Shown one piece after another: positions 44,095 to 55,595 of a DNA stretch of 64,000 nucleotides; position 1 is the first letter of the stretch; every line of letters starts with the position of its first letter. The DNA is from Wyeomyia smithii (taxonomy: Eukaryota; Arthropoda; Insecta; Diptera; Culicidae). The stretch is from NCBI RefSeq assembly GCF_029784165.1, contig NC_073695.1, forward strand, positions 162,947,365-163,011,364. Direction: 5' to 3'. A model generated the notes under the pieces. The model did not search any database. It saw only the letters and a program-made list of their open reading frames with translations, and was not told the DNA's origin. A program made the translations under genes and the position numbers.

Positions 44095-46596
44095 ATGACT
44101 GAGAAACTTTCGGCTGTTTGGGATTTTTATCTAGTTAATGACGAGGGCAAAAGTGCAAAGTGCGTTGAATGCAACGCAACAATATCTCGCGGTGGAATTG
44201 TTTTTTTTTAAGGGGGGGATTTGTTAGTAGCTTAAGTATTTATGATAAATAATAGTAAATAATGAGTATGTGTGTCCAATCACAAATGGTGACTTCTCAA
44301 CACTGTTAGAAATTTGTAATTTTAATTGTTAGGATTTGTTTGCTTTCGCAATTAGGACTTATCATTCGTAGGGATTTAAACCTACTTGTCAGAAAAGGGG
44401 AAGTAAACTTACAACTAACTCAATTGCTAACTTATTGGCTATAAAGAGAGCTTATCGTAGCAATTGAGGATTGCAACGATTTTTGTCGTAAATTGTTAAT
44501 AATTTTATTTGACATAGCTACTAATGGTTCAACACCAGTAAGTCTATGTAATTCGAGTGTACCAAACCAAGGAGGACGCTTCAAAATCATTTTCAGAATT
44601 GTATTCTGAATCCTTTGGAGCGTTTTCTTCCTTGTTGGACAGCAACTTGACCAGATCGGTACAGCAAAAAAGCATTGCTGGTCTAAAAAATTGTTTGTAA
44701 ATCAAAAGTTTGTTCTTTAAACAAAGTTTAGAATTCCTGTTAATGAGAGGATATAAACATCTCGTATATTTGATGCACTTGGCTTGTATACTCTCAATGT
44801 GCTCTTTGAAAATAAGTTTTGCGGTGGAATTGGTAAAAATGCAACGAATACGGCGATGGTTAATCACCTAAAATTGCACCCGAAATTGTACCAAGCTTAC
44901 GGTGCCGAGGAATGTGAACGGAAATCATCGAAAGCATCCAAAGACAGGCTCTCTCTAACTATACTTAAGGAGTGTTTGTCCGCAGCAGAGAAGTGGGACC
45001 TAAAATCTATCAAATCTAAGGAAATTACGGGTGCAATTGCTGAAATGATGGTTCTGGATCTACAACCATTCTCGATGGTCGAAAATGTAGGTTTTCGTCG
45101 ACTTATGGCCAAAATGCAGCCGAAATATGAGGTAAGCTCACTAATGCAGGTCCACACTTGACTATTCAGCAATTTCATTGCAGATTCCCAGCCGGAAATA
45201 TTTTTCGACAACAATCGTTCCTGACATGTATGCTAAATGCAGAGAGGCAACACAGAAGTCACTACCTCGGAACGGGTTCATTTCGTGTACTACGGATATC
45301 TGGTCTTCGCCAAGTAACAAAGCTGTTATCAGCCTCACCAGTCATTGGCTAGACGAAAATTGTGCTAGACAGCATGCGATTTTGAACACCTGTAAATTCC
45401 CTGGTTCCCATACCAGTGAACGAATTGGTAACAAAATACACGGAATATTGGCGGACTGGAACATACCTGTCTCGAGCGTACATCTGATCCTACGTGATAA
45501 TGCAGCCAACATGATCAAAGGATTGGATACGGCTGAACTGCCACATGCGGGCTGTTTCATTCATACTTTGCAGCTGGTAGTTCTCGATGCTCTCGACTCA
45601 CAAAAAGCAGTAAGAGACTTAATTGCCAAATCTCGTAACATCGTTACCCATTTCAATCATTCTCCGTCGGCTTGTGACAAGCTACTCGAAATCCAGAAGA
45701 GATATGAGTTAACGGAACATAAACTCATGCAAAACATACGAACCAGGTGGAATTCGACATTTTATATGCTTCAGCGGCTGAAGGATCAACGGCCAGCGGT
45801 AACCTACTACACCGGTGAGTTCAACAGCATTAAAAATTTGTCTGAATGTGAATGGAATTTGTTCAGCCCTGTCTTAGAGTTCTTGGGTCCTTTCGAAGAA
45901 ATTACTCGTCTTATTAGTACCGAAGACTCATGCATTTCGGAAGTTATCCCTTATGTAATTACCCTTCGTTCATACCTGGAGAAGCCGAATAACAACCAAA
46001 AATCTGTAGAAGCAACTAAGGATGCATTGCTCCGTAATCTGAAGTCACGATTTAGGCTCATTCTGCAGGAAAGTGTCTTCATGTATGCTACCGTCGTCGA
46101 TCCAAGATTCAAGTTTAACTTTATCCCAGAGGAAGAACGTGCTCCCTTGAAAGATCAAATAATTACCGAAATTACTGAATGTTCCCAAAACGCTGTGAGG
46201 ACATCAGACGACTCGCCACTACCAGGACCTTCGTCAGCAAACGGATTGGGCTCCAGTGGATTCTGGGACTGTTTTGCTGAAATTGGTGCAAAGCAACATG
46301 AGGTTGCTAATCCGACATTATGTCAGATAAAAGTCGAGTTTGAGCAATACATCTCCGAAAAAGCTATTGAAAGGACTGCTAATCCATACGTTTGGTGGAA
46401 GGAACATCAATCGACGTTTCCTGCCGTGTTCAAACTAATAAGGAAGTACTTGTCAGCACCCGCTAGCACAAGCTTCAGTGAGCGCTTATTCTCCACTGAG
46501 GGGTTGGTTTTTGAGCAACATCGGAGCAGCTTACTACCAGAACAGGCAGAAATGATTACTTGCTTAAACCGAAACTTCAAGTTTTTAAATGAGTAG
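44095..46596 (+). pseudogene. hAT transposase (BED finger, RNase H-like core, hATC), disrupted by a LINE
   Basis: Exon 1 starts with the ATG at 44095 (MTEKLSAVWDFYL). The BED zinc finger has its CVEC pair at about 44160 and its His pair (HLKLH) near 44868, so the Jockey insertion 44201-44820 sits inside the finger. An intron of 52 bases follows at 45132-45183 (GTAAGC to TTGCAG). Exon 2 encodes the core with TTDIW and RDNAANM (two catalytic Asp), and the C-terminal dimerisation region with NPYVWWKEH and SERLFS. Counting coding bases outside the insertion and one duplication copy gives 1,818, divisible by three with no other stop seen. The rest of the gene is therefore intact and the element is young or recently disabled. 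Confidence 0.9.
44201..44820 (-). mobile_element. 5'-truncated Jockey LINE in the hAT transposase
   Basis: 620 bp, minus orientation, flanked by the 12-base duplication GCGGTGGAATTG (44189-44200 and 44821-44832). It contains the last part of ORF2 (IESIQAKCIKYTRCLYPL near 44780) and the 3' untranslated region with the C-run/A-tail seen at 32270. It is the same family as the LINE at 14901-32284. It carries a small frameshift. Confidence 0.92.
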
Positions 46597-46809
46597 ATTT
46601 CCAATATAGCTTTTTACATTCATTTTCTCCAACATTCAAAAAACTAAATAAACCTGTAACACAACAACTTATGTCAGTTTTACCTACAACAAAAATAAAT
46701 GAAATATTCGGCCGAATAGTAGCACAACTATTCGGCCAATTCGTAATTTGGCCAATATTCGGCCCGAATATTCGGCCAGCCGAATATTCGGTACAGCTCT
46801 ATTTCATAG

Positions 46810-46869
46810 TAAGGTATTTGTGTAGAACAGAATTTATTTGCTTAGCTTTATTGGTGACCACGTGGTCTT
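46810..46869. other. Short segment between hAT and the next repeat
   Basis: Would follow the KLHL18 3' flank directly without the hAT insertion. Contains GACCACGTGGTC. Confidence 0.5.
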
Positions 46870-47990
46870 TTGAAGTAGAATACTTCTTTCAGGAAGTTCG
46901 GCTACATAGGGATGTGAAATGAAAATCTAAAACCGAAGAAAGTGAAAAATATGTCCAATTTCAAATGCTAATAAATCGGTTAGTATTCGATGGATTTTCT
47001 TCGTTCTTGCAGCAATAGATTGGAAAATCTTCTAAGATTCATCCCAAAATAAGATAATTGTAATTCAATTATTCACACTATTGTACTATTGAAAATAGTC
47101 AAGCCTTGTTAAAACGAAAAATTCGCCCTCTGATTGGTAGTTATATGATTGCTTCCCAAGCACGGTCGACAGAATCATATACCTTGCAATTGAAAACATG
47201 CTATTTGGCCTATATAAGAGCCTCAGTTTCAGCCGAAGCCGCTCATAATAGTTCTAGACAGCGACAACAGCAGTCGTCCTTCCTTAGCAGCAGCACTAGC
47301 TCTGTGGTTGGTCACCACGTCTCAGGAGCAGCGCGGTTTTTCTCAGCGTGTGTCGCCAGACTGCCATTATTCCCCCTGTGTTGGGGCAGCATGAAGATTG
47401 CATTGAATTGAATTTTTGACAACACAAGCAAGCGTTCTGTGTTGGATCCTAGCAATTTAAATCTGTCGCGCCCGTCTAATTCACTGAATGTGAAATAGCT
47501 TCCACAATGCATGTTGTCCGTGTATCTTAATTCCCCCATTGTTAGGGCAGCTCAAAGGCTGCGATCAGTAACCGATTTTGAACCGCAAAATGCCTTTTTG
47601 AAGACAAATAAACAAGTAATTGAAGGTTTATAATTTTCTGGTATCAACACAAGCAGACATTCTGTGCGGGATGCAATCGAATTCTGTTGCAGTTGTATAA
47701 TTTTAACTTTATTGAGGTAACCCTCCACTGTAAGGGCAGCGCAAAGGCTGTGATCAGCATAAGCGATTTTGAATAACAAACTGCCCTATTAGAACACCCT
47801 CACAAAAGCAGTTAGTTCGACTATGCAGAGCAAATGTGAAGTAGATTCAATCAATCAGCATGAACAAAATTTCGTCGTCTCCCAGCTGCTAAGTTGCAAC
47901 ATGATGCAACACGCAGCAGCGAGCAAACGAAATCGCTTGATGTTACAAGCCGCAATACGGTTAGGGGTTAAATAAAGTATTCTACTTCAA
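46870..47990. mobile_element. Probable TIR element with internal tandem units
   Basis: The ends TTGAAGTAGAATACTT and GTATTCTACTTCAA are inverted. The interior has about three diverged copies of a unit near 175 bp that begins around GGGCAGC...AGGCTG(C/T)GATCAG (47377, 47548, 47730) and includes CAACACAAGCA. No protein domain. The exact ends and any duplication are uncertain. Confidence 0.45.
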
Positions 47991-48169
47991 CCTTGCGGTC
48001 GTGGCTTTGCACACAACCCTCCTGTGATTTTTTTCCTGACTTATAATTTATTGTTGCCACCAAGTCAAGAATGAAGCTTTTGCGTTTTAGAAACATAGAA
48101 TGTACTGAAAGTTTAATAATAAAAATGTAATAAAAATGCAAAAATTAAAGTGAATTTTTGGCACTTGAC

Positions 48170-48310
48170 AAATGAAAAGACCACGTGGTTAAAGTCGCAA
48201 GGAGGGGGGGGGGGTTTGCCAAAAGACCACGAAAGACCACGGGGGGGTACGGGGAGTATAAAAAGTGACCAAAATATGACCACGTGGTTTAGGAACGGCC
48301 CCTTAAAAGA
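48170..48310. mobile_element. Short MITE-like repeat with ACCACGTGGT ends
   Basis: GACCACGTGGTT near 48180 and GACCACGTGGTTT near 48280 border a G-rich core (a run of 13 G). The phrase GGAACGGCCCCTT follows. Related phrases occur near 55575, where the R1 LINE inserted. Confidence 0.4.
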
Positions 48311-49805
48311 TGATGAATGATTTTTGTTCTTCATAATGATATTCATCCGCAAAACATGCTCCATGTGCACAATACGTTATCTCGACAGTTGTGTTTTTCG
48401 GAATTCCGAATAATACTTCTTTTTTATCCATGATCCAGACATCTTGGTCAAATAATCTCAGGGTACCGAGATAAATAGAAGCAAATTTACGGCATACCTG
48501 TAAAAATGGTCGGTTCTCGATGATTCAGGAAATTTTTTACGAAATCTCTTTAAAAGAGAATGTTTTAAGGTAGATCGGTATTTTTTTTTAACGAGGAAAC
48601 ATTATGTAGGCAAGTGTGTATACTATCTTGAAACAATTGTTTAGTAATTTGATCCAACGATTTACGTGAAAAATTAAAAAAAAACTGAATATGCATCTAA
48701 TTGAAGTGATCAAACAACATCATGGTCAGGAAATTCGTTCCATAGTCCTTCGGAATTGTTGTTATATGAAAAATGTTTTCGATCAAAATAAAAATAAATT
48801 CTATGTCCGCAAATAATTTAGAGATCATTGTTGTAATCTCTTTATAGTTTTTAATTTCAACAACCAATGAAGTTTTGCGCTACGAAGTTGTTCAGACACT
48901 TACTCCTATATAGATGTATTATTCAATCGAAAATACTTGTTTTCTTTTGTACATATAAAAATGTGTGAGTCTAGTTTAAACGAGTAAAATTTCGTTCAAA
49001 AGGTAAACAACAAATACAAATAAGGACGTCACCTAATGTTAAATCAACAGTATAGACTGTGTAATTTGTCGATAAAAATATGTATGTGCAATACCACGAT
49101 CAAACATTTACAGAATAATACAAATATTTGTATGTATAAAGAACTTCAAATATTCAAAAATATTTTATTGTATTCTATTTTAATTATATTAACCTGTAAT
49201 TATGTATATGTAACGCATTAAGGTTCTAGTCTCGCCAAACAATTAAGCGAAATGTAAACAAACGAACGAAAAATCAGGTGCGGTATTTAATGTGATGAAG
49301 ACATTTCAATCATTTCCAGTAATAGACCCTCTATTATAAAAGTATCTAAAACGCAATGAATAAAACAAAAAGCTCATTTTGAGCCAGTTTCAAGTTGGAA
49401 ACCTTTTCAAATATTAGTTGTTTTATAAAAAAAATCTCGGAATCATGTTAAAAAACTGTAGACGTATCAATAAAGAGAAAAAACTCCATGCGTTTATTTT
49501 ATTTAAAACTTCAATTCAATTGAAATTCTAAAAGAGGGACGTCTACTGTTGGGAAATACATTGTTTTTTCGTGCTCTGAATTCTTTGAATACTTCGATAA
49601 GAGTTTCAGAAAAATCTAAAGGACTGAGACTGCATGTGAAGATCAAGTAGTGGTCTATGGATAAAGTTTCGAGGGTTTCGAATCACAGCAAGTCATACGC
49701 AAAAGCAGGAGTATTGAGTTTGTAGGAGGTGGTGAAATGTTGACTAAAATGTTTACACTTATTTTAATCTCTGATATCACTCGCGGTCACAATTGATCCT
49801 GAATA
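48311..49805. other. Non-coding stretch
   Basis: AT-rich, about 1.5 kb, no credible ORF, RNA gene or element end. Confidence 0.4.
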
Positions 49806-51085
49806 CCATCTGCCGGGGTGAGATTGTACCAAAAAAGGATACGTTTTTGTTCCTTAGCTTGAAATGCACACATTTAGGCAATGAGTTTGATCCAAATCAC
49901 GTCAATGCACACTTAAATGTTTAGTTAACGACTGCCGCAAATATGGTTAAGTTGCAATAAACTACAATTTTGCTAAAATTAAATGAACTTTGGCTTAATC
50001 TCACCCCTTCTATGGGGTGAGATTGTGCCAAAAACAAAGAGTTGAATTTTATACCTTTTAAATGTACAGTAAGGTATCTACGAATAATTCACATGAATAA
50101 CATGATAAAACAGTAAGTATAGGGACGACCATAAACAACGTGGACTATTAAGGGGCTATAGGGGGTTGACCAGAAACTACGGTACATATGAATTATAGAA
50201 AAATGTATAGAAATGTAGTACTGGATCAAATCGATATCTAAAGTAACCAGTTATGAGAACGTGGCTTAAAGACAGTCTTTATACTCATAGTGGCGTCTCC
50301 AGGAAGCTCAAAAAGGAAAAACGATAGGACATAATGTCTGAGAAGACTTTTCGTTTCAACTATTTTATGTCATTGACCACTGTATATTTCATTGGAGATC
50401 TCAAAACCGGTGGAAACGTACCCACAACCCTCTTTACTCTCTTTAAAAATCATCAGTTTATATAGATAGGTGTACAATATTTTGTTACATTCCATAAGTA
50501 ATATCAGTCTTTGTAAATTTCCATCTAACAGTTGTTAGCTTACTGTTCTCAAGCTTGAAGTCATTATTTCAAATAATGCCATAGCTAGACAACATACTCT
50601 ATGTAAACAATGCAAGTATTTTGGTGTATACTTATATAATTTTGTCGTGAATGTGAATTCCGCACACTGTACCGTTCATTATAGCTTGGCACAATCTCAC
50701 CCCAAAAGGGCTCGAAAAGTGTACAGTTTGGAAAAACATTTTTTTCTGAGCCAACACAGGTTCAATGCATAATATTTCCTCAACACATTGGAGATGACAT
50801 CCTAACGTACCAACTGAGCAGTAAGTTGATGTGGTTTTTTGATCGGGTTGGTTTCCCTGGAACATTTTTGGATAACGTTATTTGCGCATGTTTTACATTA
50901 TTTAAGTGAAACAGTTTACTGATATTATCTATATTCCATTTCAAGTTGTGAATAAATATGTCACGTTTCATAAAATATCGAATTTGAGGTATTAGGTTCT
51001 AGAAATCTTAAGTAATTTAACATACAAACATTTCCCGTTTTGGCTCAATCTCACCCCCGTGGCTTCATCTCACCCCGGCAGACGG
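49806..51085. mobile_element. DNA element with TIR CCGTCTGCCGGGGTGAGATT, TA flanks
   Basis: Left end CCATCTGCCGGGGTGAGATT and reversed right end CCGTCTGCCGGGGTGAGATG, flanked by TA. The motif GGGGTGAGATTGTGCC recurs inside near 50014 and inverted near 50690 and 51040. 1,280 bp, no transposase. A 350-bp left end of a second copy lies at 51208. Confidence 0.85.
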
Positions 51086-51113
51086 TACCAATAATGTCTT
51101 CTTTCGTGGTCTT

Positions 51114-51176
51114 CTTTTTTTTTGTTCACACAACATTTATTTGACACGGCACAATACAAATTAATGTTTTACGGAG
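51114..51176 (-). mobile_element. 63-bp LINE 3' end with its own 13-base duplication
   Basis: Minus-strand last 63 bases of the I/LOA-group LINE (same sequence as 53469-53540), with poly(T) on its left in plus sense. Exact duplication CTTTCGTGGTCTT at 51101-51113 and 51177-51189. Confidence 0.9.
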
Positions 51177-51207
51177 CTTTCGTGGTCTTATTAAATATCT
51201 AGCAGTA

Positions 51208-51558
51208 CCGTCTGCCGGGATGAGATTGTGCCAAACAAGAATACGTTTTCGTTCCCTAGTTTGTAATGTACAAATTTAAGTAACGAATTGGATTCAAAAC
51301 ACGTCAATGCATGCTTGAATGATTAGTTAAGAATTGCCGCAAATATGGCTAAGTTACAATAAACTAAAGTTTTGCTAGAAATAAATGAACTTTGGCCTAA
51401 TCTCACCCCTTCTATGGGGTGACATTGCACCAAAACAAAAAGTTGAGATTAATACCTGAATGAATGAGCAGTAGTGTATCTACTAATAATTCACATGAAT
51501 AACATTTAAAATAGTAAGTGTAGGGCCGATCATAAAAAACATGGACTATTAAGGGGTT
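51208..51558. mobile_element. Left-end copy of the 49806 element
   Basis: Aligns with 49806-50160, including the internal GGGGTGAGATTG-like repeat. It then changes to a SINE at 51562, so the right part is lost. Confidence 0.8.
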
Positions 51559-51561
51559 GGA

Positions 51562-51676
51562 GGGGCTAGCGCTACGATCCTACTGACACTGACAGTCTCT
51601 CCTGAGTCGAGACTCGAACCTACGACGACTGTCTTGTTAGGCCAGCATCGTACCTCGAGACCAGCTGGGAGGGGAG
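51562..51676 (-). mobile_element. tRNA-derived SINE, copy 2
   Basis: Minus-strand B box GGTTCGAGTCTCGA with the same flanking body as the SINE at 4889-5012. Confidence 0.7.
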
Positions 51677-52333
51677 GGATTAGGCCATACATTCAACAAA
51701 ATATAACAAATCATGGCATTTGTTCAATCAATTTGTTCAGAGAAACAAGATTTTAATTGAATTTTCGTTTGTTTGATAAAATTCCTGATCGGTTTCACCA
51801 AAAATATTTCACGGCATGTCTTTTTACATGCACAAAAACGATTTCAATGACAATTTTAATCAATTATATAACGTTATCATTGTGAAATGAAGCCAAGATA
51901 AAATTTATCGCTTTACACTTAACTAGGTGAATATATTGGGTAAGGAACGGCTTAAGCAGCTGCGGTTATTTTATTCAGTCGAAGAAAACAGGCCTCAAAC
52001 TCCTGAATTTTGATTAATATCGATGATTTCAATGATGGAAACGAAAACTGTGATTGTCTAGCTGTCTTAAGAAATACCGTTAATCACAAAGAAATCTGTG
52101 AATAAACAGCGATCGAAACAAATCGACCTATATTGCAGCCATTCAGGAACCACTTCGAGTGCTGAAAAAAAATCGCCTGCAAAACAGATGGAAACTGCTT
52201 AAAATAGGTTCGGGGTGATTGGAATAGTGTCCCTCGATTGGTAACTGTAATTGATTATTGTTAAAGTTTGCTAACATATTTTTATAATCTGAAAACAAGT
52301 TCTGACAGAGAAAAAGATAGAGAACAGATTGAT
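51677..52333. other. Non-coding stretch
   Basis: No gene or repeat end was recognised. Confidence 0.4.
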
Positions 52334-52720
52334 ATATCGTCAGTTGAATTCAAAACTGGCACAACTCAAAAATTATAGTTTCGAGAAAAACGCGTTTGAA
52401 AATTTGCGTCAAAATTTTCTTTTTTCATTTTCGTGAAAAATTCTAATTTTAAGATTTCCCATATTTATTGAACTTGTTTGGGTCTGTCATGTGCATGTAA
52501 TAAGCAAGTTATAAGAATTGTAACCTCATTTTTCTGTCTTTTTAGGGATATTTTGGATTTGTGAAATAAAGGCACATCTACTTATATTTCTGGATATATA
52601 GTGAATTTTAAAACGGGTCTTTGTGAGATGAAACTTAACTAGATTTCGCATCGTTTGCCATCAATAACTCAAAACTGCAAAATTTTGAGTTGTGCCAGTT
52701 TTGAATTCAACTAACGATAT
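52334..52720. mobile_element. MITE with about 40-bp TIRs
   Basis: Left ATATCGTCAGTTGAATTCAA and reversed right ATATCGTTAGTTGAATTCAA continue in parallel through AACTGGCACAACTCAAAA. 387 bp, no ORF. Duplication not certain. Confidence 0.75.
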
Positions 52721-52979
52721 GTACTTCTGTTTGAATTTCATTCAACACAATTCGAGTATTTCGTCTCAATACACAGGCGGTTCCTGAAGTTGCTGAGAAT
52801 ATGTTCCCTACCCTATCACTTAAAATTTTGAGGCCAGTCTATGGCAAGCAAATCGGCCTGTTGAAAACATCCGGTCCTATGATGGAGCGCGGTTTTGATG
52901 ACTGCAATACACTTTGGCCAACTAGACATATCACATATGTATAGCATGTAAAAAACTTAGATATAACCTTTTTTGTTAT

Positions 52980-53110
52980 TTGGGTGTGCGTGTATAGCGT
53001 GTGTGATGAATGTGTAGCGTGTGTGTATGGCGTGTGTGTATAATAGCGTTTATGTGTATAGCGTATGTGTGTATTTGTTATTTGTACAGGTTTGTATGGT
53101 ACGTGTATTG
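52980..53110. repeat. GTGTGTATAGCGT short tandem repeat
   Basis: Imperfect array of GTGTGTATGGCGT-like units followed by AT-rich ATTATTATT. Confidence 0.75.
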
Positions 53111-53468
53111 GTATGGTATATTTTTATTATTATTATTATTTCATCTTCGACATAAACATCGTACAATTCTAGTTCTTACTCGCAGTTTCCAGTTTCCAGT
53201 TCGCAGTTTCTAGTTGAATCGCAGTTTTCCAAGAATGTCCGCGCAATGTATTCGATCTGTTAGCACATCAAATATAAGCATACGTTTTGGAAAAAACTCG
53301 TCTACTCGACAATGTGGGCAAATTAATCAACATTAGAGTAGAGTTTAGAGATCGAAGAGCATATCAGAGAAAGTGTTTCTGAACTAAGAGCAAGCCCACC
53401 AGTGGCTAAATTGATGTTTCTAAAGTTAGTTTGACAACTCCCTCCATAACGCGGCAACCGCACCGAGC
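53111..53468. other. Non-coding spacer
   Basis: Contains CAGTTTCCAGTTTCCAGTTCGCAGTTTC, a tiny tandem repeat near 53183, and no gene. Confidence 0.4.
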
Positions 53469-54170
53469 ATTGCTATCTTTTTTTTTTGTTCACACAACAT
53501 TTATTTGACGCGGCACAATACAAATTAATGTTTTACGGAGCCAACTATATCTAATGCCTAATAGTCTTAAATATCTTATAAGCTAAAGGCAAATTTTTTA
53601 TCCTCGCTGCCGACTACGAGCTGAAACTATATCTAATACTAAAACTAACATGTTTTTTTATCCGAGATTCGTTTCGCTGTCTTCAAATAGCTATAAACAA
53701 GTAGCATGTATGGCAAGTTTCGCTGAGCGAGGATATCACGAACTGGCACAAAGGGCTGTATTCCTCGGGCCCTGAGGGTATCCAAAAGTAGAGATCTGGC
53801 GCCGCGGAACTCAGCACACACCCAAACCACGTGTTCAATCCAATCCACAAACGCAATACGTGATTACTGTCCGCGAGCCCAATACGCAGGAGATGTGCGT
53901 CTAACCCGTAGTGGTTTGACATAATCCGAGACATCACGCTAATGAAATCTCGTCCTACATCTGACCTCCGAAACCAAGGTTTGGTGGAAACCTTGAAGAT
54001 GATGCTGTGTAGCCACCTCCCCAGTTCTCCCTTTTCCCACGAAGCCTGCCAGTTGATAAGTGTACTCTGGCGTGAAAATTTTAAAAATTCATTGTAGGCA
54101 ATTGGTCTGTCGTAAATATCACCGTTTGTTGCGCCCACCTTAGCCAAAGTGTCCGCTTTCTAATTGCCCG
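53469..54170 (-). pseudogene. LINE ORF2 end and 3' tail (I/LOA group), cut by a gypsy insertion
   Basis: Minus strand. Contains the end of the RNase H region (ADxLAKVGATNGDIYDRP) and the conserved C-terminal segment with LGRWLHSIIFKVST and a decayed Cys/His motif, then the 3' untranslated region ending in poly(A) at about 53480. It is clearly related to 19443-24990 but a different subfamily. The rest of this LINE should lie beyond the gypsy element, outside the window. Confidence 0.85.
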
Positions 54171-54435
54171 AGTTAAGTTTCGGGGCTGTCGGAAGCTTTT
54201 TTAAAAAACAATCTACACACTTGAACGGTCTAACTAGAACTGACTTTATTACTTATAATAAACCCTAACTGAGGTCCGATCGGCAGGCAATCAGTATTGA
54301 TGACGGTGCTCGTTCACTGCAAGCCCTGCGAGGGTGACAATAGCGGCGACTGTTGCTACGTCGGATGTTAGCAATTCGTGTGTTCGATGAAGAATCTGCT
54401 AAGTGGTCAAAACTGGTGTCGATCGGTCGTTAACT
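54171..54435 (-). repeat. 3' LTR of the errantivirus-like element
   Basis: Minus strand: starts AGTTAACGACC and ends GAAACTTAACT, the AGTTA...TAACT ends known from gypsy-type errantiviruses. 265 bp. A purine tract GAGGCGGGACG (54436-54446) lies immediately before it. Confidence 0.8.
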
Positions 54436-54444
54436 CGTCCCGCC

Positions 54445-55410
54445 TCAGACATGAGGTTCCATCCGAATCGCATCTGCATGGGTGAGATTCCGGAACATGA
54501 AATTGCTGGTGTAAGCCAAGTGTGAGTTGTCTTGAGGCTTGGCTATCTGTACTTTAATTCTGGAATCCCTACGGAGAATGATGTAAAAAAAGCATATAAT
54601 TCCGATGAGATGAGGGAGGCTGAATCCTCCAAATAATTTCCAGTGTAAACTGTTGTTGGATAGCTCGATAAGTTTTAAGTCTTTCCTTGTCTCCAGGTGT
54701 AGGTTATGAAGGTGTTCGAGACTTAAGTTTGTGATTTCATTTTGTTTTTCGGTCGCGAGTCCATCCAATGGTAGATAAATTGGATCTCCTGTTAAGTCGA
54801 TGATGTGGCTCGAATTAACTTTTTTATCGATGTGAATGCTACAGTTTTCATATGAAATTGAGTAAGATCCAGAAAGGTTCCTGTCGGTTATTCCACAGTC
54901 TGTTCTGAGAACGGAAATACCTTTGGAGTTGATGAGAAGGTGGTGACTGTCAATGTTGATTATTTTTTCCTGCAATGGGTTATATGTGTAGTTACAGGTG
55001 GCAGGCTGTCCGACTAAATGTCTCGGAACACATGTAGTAGTGTCAAGCTCGACATCATCTAAACTGAAAATGGTTGGTTGTAGAGATTTTATAATGTATG
55101 TGGTTGTTTGGTGTGTCAGATAAAGTTGGTTTTCCAGATAAATTTGTTGCGATTCTCGTAGGATAGGATAAATGTGCATTTTGGTGAATATTCGTTGGTC
55201 TAGTGTTGGTAGCTTGATAAGTAGTGATATCTCCAAGTTGTTAGTTGCTACTGATGTCGTTGCTTACGTTATTGCCTCCCATGCCGAATGAACCGTAATA
55301 TTTTCCCTAGCTAAATCTTCCAATAAAATCGTAATTTCTTTTTGGCTTAATATTTTTTTATTTAGAATATCTATTTTTGCTAGAGTTATACTGGGGTATC
55401 GAACGTCTTC
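54445..55410 (-). pseudogene. Env-like protein, C-terminal part
   Basis: Two minus-strand frames (55264-55410 and 54445-55236) separated by a frameshift. The first has a helical segment, TLAKIDILNKKILS. The second has a Cys-containing ectodomain, one predicted transmembrane stretch (about LPHLIGIICFFYIIL near 54600) and a cytoplasmic tail of about 40 residues. It follows the layout of insect retroviral envelope proteins related to baculovirus F. It is inactive: frameshifted and separated from its N-terminal part by 4.7 kb of R1 LINE plus repeat sequence. Confidence 0.75.
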
Positions 55411-55412
55411 GT

Positions 55413-55478
55413 CAGTGGTTTTCTTCGGCCCCCTTTTGCATAAGATTGCTGCAGAAAAACTGCCGAAGAAAACCACTG
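55413..55478. repeat. Small inverted repeat (16-bp arms) in the broken env region
   Basis: CAGTGGTTTTCTTCGG at 55413-55428 is perfectly complementary to 55463-55478, with a 34-base loop. It sits between env and R1 sequences and could be a tiny MITE or a hairpin left by repair. Confidence 0.8.
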
Positions 55479-55595
55479 TTGGTTTGTGTGATGTTCACGG
55501 TCCTTACATAAAAAGAAGAATTTATATGGGCATTTGTCCACGGCGGGGGGGGGGGGGGAATCGTTTAAAATCTGTCCACGTGGTATTTTTTTTTT

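Larger units (their letters stand above)
43804..46801 (+). mobile_element. hAT transposon, duplication TTTCATAG
   Basis: Ends TAGAGCTGTACCGAATA (left) and its complement on the right, with exact 8-base duplication TTTCATAG at 43796-43803 and 46802-46809. Subterminal arrays of ATTCGGCC / GGCCGAATA occur at both ends. It carries a two-exon transposase gene broken only by a LINE insertion. It lies 87 bp after the KLHL18 stop, probably in its 3' untranslated region. Confidence 0.92.

Noticed and set aside
44897..45214. 105-codon minus ORF
   Set aside because: Antisense to the hAT transposase exon.
47106..47411. 101-codon + ORF with Ser/Gln-rich run
   Set aside because: Lies in a TIR repeat with tandem units. 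No domain or conserved start.
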